Origin: Calditrichota bacterium
GTDB taxonomy: Bacteria; Electryoneota; RPQS01
DNA length: 64,000 nucleotides
Assembly (NCBI GenBank): GCA_020637445.1
Contig: JACJVZ010000001.1
Span: forward strand, 1,178,001-1,242,000
Reading direction: 5' to 3'
Shown here: positions 16,532 to 24,642 of the stretch, in pieces
Layout of the letters: every line of letters begins with the position of its first letter
How positions within the stretch are numbered: position 1 is the stretch's first letter
Translations under genes and position numbers: made by a program
Notes under the pieces: generated by a model
What the model was told of the DNA's origin: nothing
What the model saw: only the letters and a program-made list of their open reading frames with translations
The model's database searches: none

Positions 16532-17179
16532 CTATTTGTCAATCCGGCGCCACATCTGCCATGCGGGCCGGAGGGTCTCGGCGGAGGTGATTAGTTCAGC
16601 TACTCTCAGAGCTGACTCGACTTCAAGAACCGTCGCACCGAGGTTTAGCGCACCTTTGAAGTGCGAGAAGAGCTGCCGGGGAAAACCTTGTACCGCCAAA
16701 ACGGCAGTCTCCATCAATTCGCGCCAATGGGCTGGAATTCCGGGGCGGGACATCACCAAACCGTAGCCGATCCAGACCGTCCAGCGCGAAAGCTCGGGGC
16801 TTATCCCTTCGAGATTGTGGCGGAGTTTCTCGACATTGCCGCGATAAACTTCGGCCTGCAAGGCCCAGCCGCGCTCGAAGGTGCCCATCGGTGGAAGGTC
16901 GATCAGCTCGTTTTCGTGAGCGGGCAGCCCGTTGCCATAGACCTCCTGGATCATGAAGGCCGCTTCAAGTGACGATTGAAACCCTGCCAACAAGAAGAGC
17001 TGCAACGCCGCTTCACGCAACGCTTCAATCGAGAAGCCGCGCTCTTTATAACGAGCGACGCATTCTTTGGCCAGCGGGTCTTGCGGTTTCAGCCAAAGCA
17101 CGGAGAGAGCACAAAGCAGGAGTAGCTGCTCCTGCTCGGGGTGTTCATCAAGGAATTGGGTTAGGGGGGAAGGTTCCAA
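16532..17179 (-). CDS. Carboxymuconolactone decarboxylase-like protein lacking the CxxC pair
   Basis: A 215-aa all-alpha protein with the tandem pattern of the CMD/AhpD superfamily: two half-repeats, the first around IEALREAALQLFLLAGFQ and the second around WRELMETAVLAVQGFPRQL, FSHFKGALNLGAT and VLEVESALRVAE. In active AhpD-type enzymes the second half holds a CxxC redox pair before H..AA...GAT; here that place reads GFPRQLFSHFKGA with no cysteine, so a peroxidase role is unlikely. Decarboxylase-type members also lack the pair. The start is a TTG with no clear ribosome binding site, so the N-terminus is uncertain. It has its own terminator. Confidence 0.7.
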   Translation of the reverse strand: MEPSPLTQFLDEHPEQEQLLLLCALSVLWLKPQDPLAKECVARYKERGFSIEALREAALQLFLLAGFQSSLEAAFMIQEVYGNGLPAHENELIDLPPMGTFERGWALQAEVYRGNVEKLRHNLEGISPELSRWTVWIGYGLVMSRPGIPAHWRELMETAVLAVQGFPRQLFSHFKGALNLGATVLEVESALRVAELITSAETLRPAWQMWRRIDK

Positions 17180-17203
17180 TTTATGATCTACAAATTCCGG
17201 TGA

Positions 17204-17244
17204 GATTCCGGCCGGGTTGCGGCAGCCTTAACCCAGCCCGGCAA
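17204..17244. repeat. Palindromic intergenic repeat, unit C (diverged)
   Basis: Starts GATTCCGGCCGGGTTGCGGC and ends AACCCAGCCCGGCAA. CCGGG(C)TT/AACCC(A)GCCCGG type arms keep the same outline as units B and D with other inner bases. Just before it is a partial copy, AATTCCGGTGAGATTCCG (from 17193). Confidence 0.55.
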
Positions 17245-17251
17245 TGAATCG

Positions 17252-17298
17252 GATTCCGGCGGGGAACCGCGCTGACGCGCTTAATCCCCGCTCGGCAA
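17252..17298. repeat. Palindromic intergenic repeat, unit D
   Basis: Starts GATTCCGGCGGGGAACCGCG and ends TTAATCCCCGCTCGGCAA. Ends are nearly identical to unit B (14201-14263) and in the same orientation. The inner hairpin differs (GCGCTGACGCGC). It lies 3 bases past the hutH stop codon, where a terminator might be expected. Confidence 0.7.
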
Positions 17299-17300
17299 AC

Positions 17301-18866
17301 TCAGGTGAGCGGAACGGTCTGTTCTACGGCTTGCAAAAGTTCACCGGATTGGACTAACTCGAGGGACTTGGCGATGTCATCGGCCAAATATCGGTCACGT
17401 TCTAAGGGCTTGATGTGATTGCGGATGAACGAGCGGGCGGACTCTGATCCTTGGCCGAAATTCAGATCGGGAGATTTTTTCTTACGCATGTCCAGAGCTT
17501 GAGCGCCGCACAGCAATTCAATCGCGATGATCTTCTGAACGTTTTTCAATATCTCGGCAGCTTGACGCGCACCGTGAGTGCCCATCGAAACGATGTCTTC
17601 CTGATTCTCTGAGGTGGGAATCGTGTCGACCGATGCGGGATGCGCGAGGACTTTGTTTTCGCTGGCGAGCGCGGCGGCCGTGTAGCTTGCCATCATCATT
17701 CCGGACTCGATACCGGGCTTGTTAGCAAGATATGGGGGCAATCCAAAATTCAAGTGTCGGTCCATCAATCGCGACACACGTCTTTCTGATAGATTGCCCA
17801 ACTCTGTCAAGAGAATCTTCATGTAGTCGACCGGAAGACCGACTGGGTCTCCGTGGAAGTTTCCACCGGAAATGACTTGATCATCTGCGGCGAAGACCAA
17901 CGGATTGTCGGTGACGGAGTTGATTTCGATCTCCAAGCCTGCGCGAACGTGCTTGAGTCCGTCGCGCACTGCCCCGGCGATTTGGGGCGAACAACGCAAG
18001 CTGTAGGCATCTTGAATACGAGTCGGATCGCTGTCGGCGCAGGTGCTGCCTTCGAGAAGGTTAAGAACATTTTGCGCGACAGTGCGATGACCTGAATACT
18101 TGCGCAAGTTTGCGATCCGGACGTCAAATGCAGTTCGCACACCGCACGCCGCATCCAGATGCATCGCCAGTGCAACATCGTGAAGCTTTAGCAACCGCTC
18201 TGCATCCAAGAGCGTTAAGCATGACAGCGCGCACATGAACTGAACGCCGTTGTTGAGGGCGAGTCCCTCTTTGGCCTCAAGGATCAAACGAGGAATGCCC
18301 GCGCGGCGCATAGCCTCCGCCCCACTCACGCATTCGCCTCCGAACCACGCTTCGCCGCTTGACTCATCGCTTTCCACATCGGGGTCACGAGTGATCACGG
18401 CTGCAAGATGTGACAAAGGTGCGAGATCGCCGCTGGCTCCAAGCGAGCCTTGCGAGGGGACAACGGGAACAACTTTGCGATTGATCAGCTCGAGCAGAGT
18501 CTCAATCACAACGGGACGCGCGCCGGAACGACCTTGAGCAAGAGCATTCGCGCGCAAAAGAGTCGCGGCACGAACGACTCTTTCAGGAAAAGGGTCACCC
18601 GTGCCGCAGCAATGCGAGATGATCAGGTTTCGCGACACGCGACGCGCGTCGCTGACCGAAAAACGTTCGCTTTTCAGGCTGCCAAAGCCCGTGTTTATTC
18701 CATACACGCTGGGTGCATTCGCGCCAGCTTGTTCGAGCCGCGCGATCCACGCGCGGGATTCTTCTATTTGTGGTCTTGCGGAGTCCGCAAGAGTTGCATT
18801 CGCGCCATTGCTGACTCGTTCAAGTTGTTCGAGCGTCAGCGAAAGACCGTCAATCGAGATTGCCAC
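17301..18866 (-). CDS. hutH: Histidine ammonia-lyase
   Basis: Removes ammonia from L-histidine to give trans-urocanate. The self-made MIO cofactor triad Ala144-Ser145-Gly146 is visible in GSLGASGDLAPLSH. The N-terminal loop reads YGINTGFGSLKSE. The substrate-selecting pair is Ser-His (LIISHCCGTG), as in histidine lyases rather than the His-Leu of tyrosine lyases. ASVDTIPTSENQEDIVSMG is also HutH-like. Length 521 aa is normal. The start is GTG, six bases after the small HTH gene stop, so the two are probably co-transcribed. hutU, hutI and hutG are not present nearby. Confidence 0.88.
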   Translation of the reverse strand: MAISIDGLSLTLEQLERVSNGANATLADSARPQIEESRAWIARLEQAGANAPSVYGINTGFGSLKSERFSVSDARRVSRNLIISHCCGTGDPFPERVVRAATLLRANALAQGRSGARPVVIETLLELINRKVVPVVPSQGSLGASGDLAPLSHLAAVITRDPDVESDESSGEAWFGGECVSGAEAMRRAGIPRLILEAKEGLALNNGVQFMCALSCLTLLDAERLLKLHDVALAMHLDAACGVRTAFDVRIANLRKYSGHRTVAQNVLNLLEGSTCADSDPTRIQDAYSLRCSPQIAGAVRDGLKHVRAGLEIEINSVTDNPLVFAADDQVISGGNFHGDPVGLPVDYMKILLTELGNLSERRVSRLMDRHLNFGLPPYLANKPGIESGMMMASYTAAALASENKVLAHPASVDTIPTSENQEDIVSMGTHGARQAAEILKNVQKIIAIELLCGAQALDMRKKKSPDLNFGQGSESARSFIRNHIKPLERDRYLADDIAKSLELVQSGELLQAVEQTVPLT

Positions 18867-18872
18867 AGGAAC

Positions 18873-19265
18873 TTACCGCGTCACTCTCTTTTTTTCGACC
18901 ATCAGCGGCTGCCACCCTTGTTCGGTGCGCACCACGTTTGTCGTTGCGGCCATGGTCGCCGATTCAACAATCGAAACATTTTCGATTTGCGGCTGGGCAA
19001 TCACACCGATCAGCGGAACTTTGCGCGGATTGGCGCCACCGGTCTGCGGGACTTTTTCATTGAGTTGAGCCTGCCTGCGCTGGCGGGCGGAAGCTCGCTC
19101 CCGCGCACCGACTGGATCAATGCCGTGGGTTTGGCGCAGTTTATCGAGTTTGGCGCTAATTGCCTTGCGAGTCACGCCGAAACGATCGGCGAGTTCGGCC
19201 ATGGGAACTTTGCCGTAGTTTTCCAGCAGGTATTTCTCTTCTGAAGGGGTCCACTTCTTAGCCAT
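18873..19265 (-). CDS. Small helix-turn-helix (Myb/SANT-like) DNA-binding protein
   Basis: A 130-aa protein whose first 45 residues look like a DNA-binding helix-turn-helix: KKWTPSEEKYLLENYGKVPM then AELADRFGVTRKAISAKLDK. The W-x(2)-E-E start and R-A-I-S recognition helix resemble Myb-like, GcrA-like or RsfA-like domains. The rest is low complexity, Ala/Arg/Gln-rich, with no recognisable effector domain. It lies immediately upstream of hutH on the same strand and might regulate it, but that is only inference from position. Confidence 0.65.
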   Translation of the reverse strand: MAKKWTPSEEKYLLENYGKVPMAELADRFGVTRKAISAKLDKLRQTHGIDPVGARERASARQRRQAQLNEKVPQTGGANPRKVPLIGVIAQPQIENVSIVESATMAATTNVVRTEQGWQPLMVEKKRVTR

Positions 19266-19306
19266 TGCGAAACAGTCCTATGTAAGATATAAGTTTGTTG
19301 TGGGGA

Positions 19307-22300
19307 TTAGCGCATTAACAACATGCGCTTAGTTTGAACGAATTCCCGGGTGACCAAACGATAGAAGTAAATGCCACTTGGAATGGAAACACCGGCACTG
19401 CTCTTTCCGTCCCAATGAATGCTGTAGCGGCCCGCATCGCGAACGTTGTCCGCGAGGGTGGCGACTTTGCGTCCCAAAACGTCGAAAATTTCGAGTTTCA
19501 CGTTCGTACGGGACGGAAGCGAAAAGCCGATAGTGGTCTCGGGATTGAAAGGGTTCGGGTAGTTTTGATACAGCGCGTACTCGGACGGAAGCTGTACGGG
19601 TACATCGGGGACATCAGAAATCGTCGGCGAAGATGTGGTTAAGCGAATCGCCAAGCCAGCTTCCAACGGTGCGGACGTCACCGGGAAATTTTGGTCATAG
19701 TAGTACGTAGCACCTTCGGTCTCATCGGGGGATTCATAGCCGATAGTCGCTCCGAGCGCGGCATCCGAAACTAAGCTCAAGTCCTGATACAGGAAGAGCC
19801 ATTCTGCGTCACCGCTTGGGGTCGGGTGCGTGGCAGGATTTAGCAGTTGTACCTGAAACGTGTTCAGAAGTTCTGAGTTGTTCCAAGCGCTGGTTTGATA
19901 CCATTCGACGATGAAACGGTCTCCAACGGAATCGTAGTAATAGCAAATCTGTCCGTCGTCGCCGAACCAATACCATAAGTCAAACCACAGCACGGCGATC
20001 ATGCCATTCACGAAATCGGGTGCATAGGGCAAAGCTCGGTTGTCATAGTTAGTCGCAGAAGTGACTCCGGGAGCGACCCATCCGTCGGTTGAAATGGAAA
20101 GATCGGAATATGAATCTCCGAAATAGCCGTAGCTGAAAGGCACCGTGACCGACAGTGTCTGTTGACTGTGGTCATAGGCAAGCGCGGTTCCAGGCCCGCC
20201 GGCATCGGGCGCAATTTCAACCCAATCATACACGGCAACTTGATCGTAGTCCACGTCCAGATTATCATACAAGAAGTACAATTGATCAGAGCCCATTTGT
20301 GGGTCCGCTTGACCAACTTGTCCAAGCACGATCGGAAGAGTCAAAACTTGATCGAAATCATACGTCGCCATATTGGCCGTGAACCGGGCGCCAATCGTGG
20401 CCTGGATTCCAGTCGGCGCGTTCCACGCACCGGATATCCGCACAGCGCTTTCGGGAATCGTGAAGCTTTGGCCGGGAGCGAGTTCAGGAATAGTGGTTGT
20501 GCCGTCGACAATATTAATGTAGGGACTCTGCTGTTCCAACGTCAAAGTCGATGCGGGAAGTGTTTCATTGCCGTCGTTTCGTACCGTGAACACAAGTCCA
20601 GCTTGTTCGTAGCGTTCGAGCAGGCCATTGTTGCCATCTTCAACACTGAGCTCCGAATACTCAAGCTCAGGCATGTAAATCGTCAAATAGAACTGGCTGT
20701 CACGCGGATCGATACCGCTCGCGGCATAGCTTACGTTCATCGGAAGGCTGTTGCCGCGAAAATCAGGTGTTACCGAGAAAGTGTAGGCGGGAGTTCCCGC
20801 GACGACTTGACCTGTCGCCACGTTGCCGTAGTCCGACTGCGAGTTCACAATGTTCAAGCCTACTGCCTCGGACGAATATTCGCCTGTAACCGAGAACGCG
20901 GCATCGGCACCGAAATTTGTGACCGTGTCAATAATTGAAATCTGCTCTCCGGGTTGAATGCGCCCGTCTCCATTGCCTGAAGCATCAGAAATACTGCGGC
21001 CCTCATGAACCAAAAAGGTCCCGGAGGGATCCACTGTCACGGTCCATTGTCGTGCCAGGATATTCTGCCCTGACATTGTGACGGTAACGTCTTCAGAACT
21101 TTCAAAGTCGATGGGAACAGGATAGTCCCCGGCTTGGGCTGGCAAACGAACAAGTTGGAAATTACCGGCAGTTGGCGACCAAAAACTGAACTGCAGAGAA
21201 TCTGTTTCCGTAGAAAATCCGGAAGCAACTTCAATGCGCATCGTGGAGGGCGTAGAAAGAGCAACAGTCGGCACAACGACCGGAATTCTCATTGGATTGT
21301 CGGTATAGACCATCAACGACGGGTCACTAAGCACAAGGTACTGCCGCATCATGACCGTCGAAACTTCAAGCACGGGATTCTCGTCGAGGAAATCCGCGAA
21401 CGTCGCCCAAGCGTACATCTTGCCAGCAACCAGAGCCGCGGCAAGTGAATTTATGTCATAGTCCAAAAATGCTTTGTAGAGACACGTATCAAGCACATTG
21501 TTGTATATAGTGTGGGTGTTCCAGCACGGACCGATGAAACCCACGGCTCCCATGGGATTGGACGGATTTCCGTGAGTCATCCACGCTTCACCAAAACACT
21601 GGCCGTCGGCCGCGTCAAACTTGGCGACACCGCAACCAATACCGGTTACTATCGGCAACTTCCCAGAGTTTGAGATCTGGTCCACAGTCCAGTAATAGAA
21701 GTTGATACCGGCCCAGCCTTGGTTCCAACCTGATCCTCGGTGGTTAACAAACGTTGCACCCTGATTGACCAAATTGATCATAAATTGAGGACTCGGATGA
21801 TCGTCGGCCCAAACGGTGTCCACTTGTTCGAATCCAGCATCTAACAGCATGAGACGCGAGTAGGCAATGGTCTCACGCTGTGAATCGACACTGTTATCGG
21901 CAGACACGATACAACGATCGAAGCGCGTAGAGTCTAAAACGAAGGGCGTCTTTTCGTGCTGAATGATCCTATTGGCCACGGTCAAGAACTCAGGTTGTTC
22001 GTTGATCGGCCAACGTCCAAGAAAAACGTCCGGAAAGGGATCCGAACCTTCAAGTTCAGTGTAGTGTGCTTCCTCCGTGAAATCACCGGGGAACGACGCG
22101 TCGCTAAATCTGGTTACGGGATCTTCGGTGTTCAGCATATGTACCGGAATCATTGTCTCATCACCGGCAAGCAGAACGTAATCTACCCGGTAATCTCCGG
22201 CATACAATTCACTAATGATGCGATTGCGCAAGTTGTTTCCGCCGGCACCGGCAATTTCACTGGACGGCACGACGGTCACTTCAAAACCAAGCTGCCTTTT

Positions 22301-23005
22301 CCAATCTATGAAAGCATCGGCCAGAGACATAAAGGCATTCGGCACAATGAACAAAATATGCGAAGGCTCGGTGATAGACAGGAAAGGTATGTCCTGCCAA
22401 TTCATGACCACGGACTTCAGGACTTTTTGCCACATCTCAGAATAAGCCGGACGAATGGAAACCAACGCATTTTGCCCTTGTTGATCGTCAATATCAATGC
22501 GAATCACTGCATGCTGCATAACATCACAGCTTGCCGTATTGTTCGTATAGGTCACAGGCTTGACAGTAACGGGAACGATACGAACGCCGCCGAAAATGCC
22601 GACGTCTTCCAAGGAAACACGCGGAACTGACGGGGTATTCTCGGGTATGGATGACTGTGGCGATACCGTTCGTGCCAGAGTCGACCACTCTTCGATTGTC
22701 ACCGTCGGATTTCCGGTTGCCGGCAAGCATAGATAGAATGTGACCCGCGGCATGAGTGCGCCGGTGGAGTCCATTTCACCCATGGTTCCGGGCAGGTGCT
22801 GGCGGAGATCGATGCTTCCCGTAGACAGCAAACGGGACATGTCGAGGCTGAACCTGATCACATCCTGGTTGGATTCGAGGAGTTCGAAGTCAGGTGAGAA
22901 TTCGGCTTCGGGATAGAGGCCGATTGGGACAGTTTGGGCGACAGCGGGTGCAATCGCGCAGACCAATGCGAACAAGGCTGCTAAGAAGTTGTGCTTAGGA
23001 TGCAT
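19307..23005 (-). CDS. Secreted gingipain-like (C25) peptidase with C-terminal sorting domain
   Basis: A 1232-aa exported protein. A signal peptide (MHPKHNFLAALFALVCAIAP, cleavage likely after AVAQ) starts at the ATG at 23005, supported by AAGGTG six bases upstream; an in-frame start 19 codons earlier is unlikely. Residues about 210-580 form a peptidase C25 core: ILFIVPNAFM, YVLLAGDETMIPVH, DVFLGRWPIN, a His motif FVNHRGSGWNQGW (His422) and a Cys motif VTGIGCGVAKF (Cys458). Beta-sandwich domains follow, including a PPC/CARDB-like region and a segment with SYGYFGDSYSDLSISTDG shared with the two tandem paralogs at 32677 and 37476. The last 85 residues are a sorting domain with YQNYPNPFNPETTIGFSLP, SGIYFYRLVT and a basic end (KRMLLMR). 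Confidence 0.88.
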   Translation of the reverse strand: MHPKHNFLAALFALVCAIAPAVAQTVPIGLYPEAEFSPDFELLESNQDVIRFSLDMSRLLSTGSIDLRQHLPGTMGEMDSTGALMPRVTFYLCLPATGNPTVTIEEWSTLARTVSPQSSIPENTPSVPRVSLEDVGIFGGVRIVPVTVKPVTYTNNTASCDVMQHAVIRIDIDDQQGQNALVSIRPAYSEMWQKVLKSVVMNWQDIPFLSITEPSHILFIVPNAFMSLADAFIDWKRQLGFEVTVVPSSEIAGAGGNNLRNRIISELYAGDYRVDYVLLAGDETMIPVHMLNTEDPVTRFSDASFPGDFTEEAHYTELEGSDPFPDVFLGRWPINEQPEFLTVANRIIQHEKTPFVLDSTRFDRCIVSADNSVDSQRETIAYSRLMLLDAGFEQVDTVWADDHPSPQFMINLVNQGATFVNHRGSGWNQGWAGINFYYWTVDQISNSGKLPIVTGIGCGVAKFDAADGQCFGEAWMTHGNPSNPMGAVGFIGPCWNTHTIYNNVLDTCLYKAFLDYDINSLAAALVAGKMYAWATFADFLDENPVLEVSTVMMRQYLVLSDPSLMVYTDNPMRIPVVVPTVALSTPSTMRIEVASGFSTETDSLQFSFWSPTAGNFQLVRLPAQAGDYPVPIDFESSEDVTVTMSGQNILARQWTVTVDPSGTFLVHEGRSISDASGNGDGRIQPGEQISIIDTVTNFGADAAFSVTGEYSSEAVGLNIVNSQSDYGNVATGQVVAGTPAYTFSVTPDFRGNSLPMNVSYAASGIDPRDSQFYLTIYMPELEYSELSVEDGNNGLLERYEQAGLVFTVRNDGNETLPASTLTLEQQSPYINIVDGTTTIPELAPGQSFTIPESAVRISGAWNAPTGIQATIGARFTANMATYDFDQVLTLPIVLGQVGQADPQMGSDQLYFLYDNLDVDYDQVAVYDWVEIAPDAGGPGTALAYDHSQQTLSVTVPFSYGYFGDSYSDLSISTDGWVAPGVTSATNYDNRALPYAPDFVNGMIAVLWFDLWYWFGDDGQICYYYDSVGDRFIVEWYQTSAWNNSELLNTFQVQLLNPATHPTPSGDAEWLFLYQDLSLVSDAALGATIGYESPDETEGATYYYDQNFPVTSAPLEAGLAIRLTTSSPTISDVPDVPVQLPSEYALYQNYPNPFNPETTIGFSLPSRTNVKLEIFDVLGRKVATLADNVRDAGRYSIHWDGKSSAGVSIPSGIYFYRLVTREFVQTKRMLLMR

Positions 23006-23453
23006 GTGACACCTTACTTTTCTTGACCCCAGACTGTAGTAAATATGTTGGTTTTGTGACAAAATGACTCGTCAGGTCTCTGATTTACTGGAATCGGAGC
23101 TTGACGAGCCGATAAGAAGTATGTATTTTGTAAAGGCTTGCCTCTAAAAAGGGAGTTTGACCCACGCTTAGCATGTTAGTGTCTTGAATTTTGGAAGATA
23201 GCTGTTTGGAGAGGCGGAGTCAAGAGAGGCGCAATAAATATCCGAGACTTGTAAGTTGGAGCAGGTTTTGCCATAGAGTCTCACAGCCGTTTGCCTGGGT
23301 TAGGGTTCGACGTACCGATCTTCTTTAAGAACTGTTTTTCAGTTGTTTAAGTTCCATAGGTTGGAACGAGGAATCTAGAAAATGTATGTTGGACTGGGCA
23401 AATAGGCAAGAAATGTCAAATTGAGTTACCCGTAGATACAGGAATTGTAAGAG
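23006..23453. other. Divergent intergenic region, no gene seen
   Basis: The 448 bases between two divergent start codons hold no convincing coding region. Two small perfect hairpins lie near the right end: AACTG-TTTTT-CAGTT (23330-23344) and GTTCCA-TAGGT-TGGAAC (23351-23367), the latter about 85 bases before the start of the gene at 23454. No clear promoter or known riboswitch is seen. Confidence 0.5.
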
Positions 23454-24569
23454 ATGAAGAACTTTATATTGATTCTCGTAGTAGTCGCGAGTTTGTCGGT
23501 GATCGGCTTTGCGCAGCAGACGCAGTCTCCGGAAAGCCCAGAATCCGCTGAACTCTGGCAGGTATTTCAGCAGATCACCGATTTGAAGGCAGCGGATCAG
23601 GATATTCCCACTTCGCTTTACGACCGCTATTTCGAATTGGACAGGATCGTGAACCCCGACCAGCACGAACGCGTCGAGATGTCTCCGCTGGATCAGTTGA
23701 CGAATCTGTGCCCGGGCGGTCTCATTGTGGGACCGGATTCCGGAATGACCTACATCTTCGCAACGAGCGGCGCAACAAATACTTCCACGAACGGCTGCAG
23801 CTATCCAAACTGCCGCCTTGGGCGTGACCAGTTCATAAGATTGGAAGTTTTGTACCGGGACAGCGTCACGATTACGACGTGCGGATCCGGTTTTGATACG
23901 TACCTTTGCGTGTTCACAGGCGGATGCTGCGGCGAAACGGGTTCGGTTCCGTATGTCAGCAATGACAACAATCCGCAAGTTTGCGGCGTGGCCACGACAC
24001 TTCAGGCCGGAATTTCACAGTGCTTTGAGCCGGGTATTTATTACATCGTATTGGACGGATATGGTCCCGCATCTTTTGGCCAGTACCGGTTCTCGATTAT
24101 CTTCCACGGCAACTCGTGTATAAATCCGAACCCCGAACCAGAATGTCCCGCAGACTATCTGATACATGAAGAGTCGTTCCCCGAGGGCTGCGACGACTTC
24201 TCGAATACGATTCATTGTAATCAAGGTTACTGCGGACAGATTGACGAGACCGGCGATCTCGACGTTTACGCCTTGACGATCGACGATTGTCCGCGCGACG
24301 TTACGATCAGTGTTTGGGCCGATGATACCCCCGGACGCACGGGATTCGAAGGTGGTTTGGATTCGTATTTGCGCGTATGGCCCGTAACATGCGAGGCACC
24401 CTTGGCCGTGAACAACGACAACAACGGTGCGGACGAGCAACCGAACGGCACGGATAGTCAGTTGACAGTGACATTGGTTCCGGGCACGTACTTCTTCGAA
24501 ATTTCAGGCAATAACGGCACGACCGGACCGTACGAGGTGTTCGTCGATTGTACGTCCTGCGAACAATAG
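23454..24569 (+). CDS. Secreted Cys-rich protein with two PPC-like domains
   Basis: A 371-aa exported protein of unknown role. Signal peptide MKNFILILVVVASLSVIGFA with a likely cut after AQ. Two similar beta-sandwich units resemble bacterial pre-peptidase C-terminal (PPC) domains. The first (about residues 90-220) has SVTITTCGSGFDTYLCVFTG and FEPGIYYIVLDGYG, and the second (about 230-368) has DVTISVWADD, GGLDSYLRVW and VPGTYFFEISG. Many cysteines (CGSGFD, GGCCGE, CSYPNC, CTSCEQ) suggest disulfides outside the cytoplasm. There is no sorting domain or lipobox, so anchoring is unknown. It is monocistronic and ends in a strong terminator. Confidence 0.75.
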   Translation: MKNFILILVVVASLSVIGFAQQTQSPESPESAELWQVFQQITDLKAADQDIPTSLYDRYFELDRIVNPDQHERVEMSPLDQLTNLCPGGLIVGPDSGMTYIFATSGATNTSTNGCSYPNCRLGRDQFIRLEVLYRDSVTITTCGSGFDTYLCVFTGGCCGETGSVPYVSNDNNPQVCGVATTLQAGISQCFEPGIYYIVLDGYGPASFGQYRFSIIFHGNSCINPNPEPECPADYLIHEESFPEGCDDFSNTIHCNQGYCGQIDETGDLDVYALTIDDCPRDVTISVWADDTPGRTGFEGGLDSYLRVWPVTCEAPLAVNNDNNGADEQPNGTDSQLTVTLVPGTYFFEISGNNGTTGPYEVFVDCTSCEQ

Positions 24570-24594
24570 CCCTTTGCAGTATTTTGCAATGAGA

Positions 24595-24624
24595 ACGACC
24601 CCGCCGATTGGCGGGGTCGTTTTT
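24595..24624 (+). terminator. Intrinsic terminator
   Basis: Perfect 11-bp stem (24595-24605 with 24610-24620), GATT loop, then TTTTTC. Ends the gene at 23454-24569 and separates it from the convergent sppA. Confidence 0.93.
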
Positions 24625-24642
24625 CGTTTCTGAGCTTGGTGC

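Noticed and set aside
23325..23978. Open frame of 217 codons on the minus strand partly in the intergenic region
   Set aside because: Most of it lies opposite the secreted gene at 23454 and its protein has no signal or domain; the remainder is low complexity.
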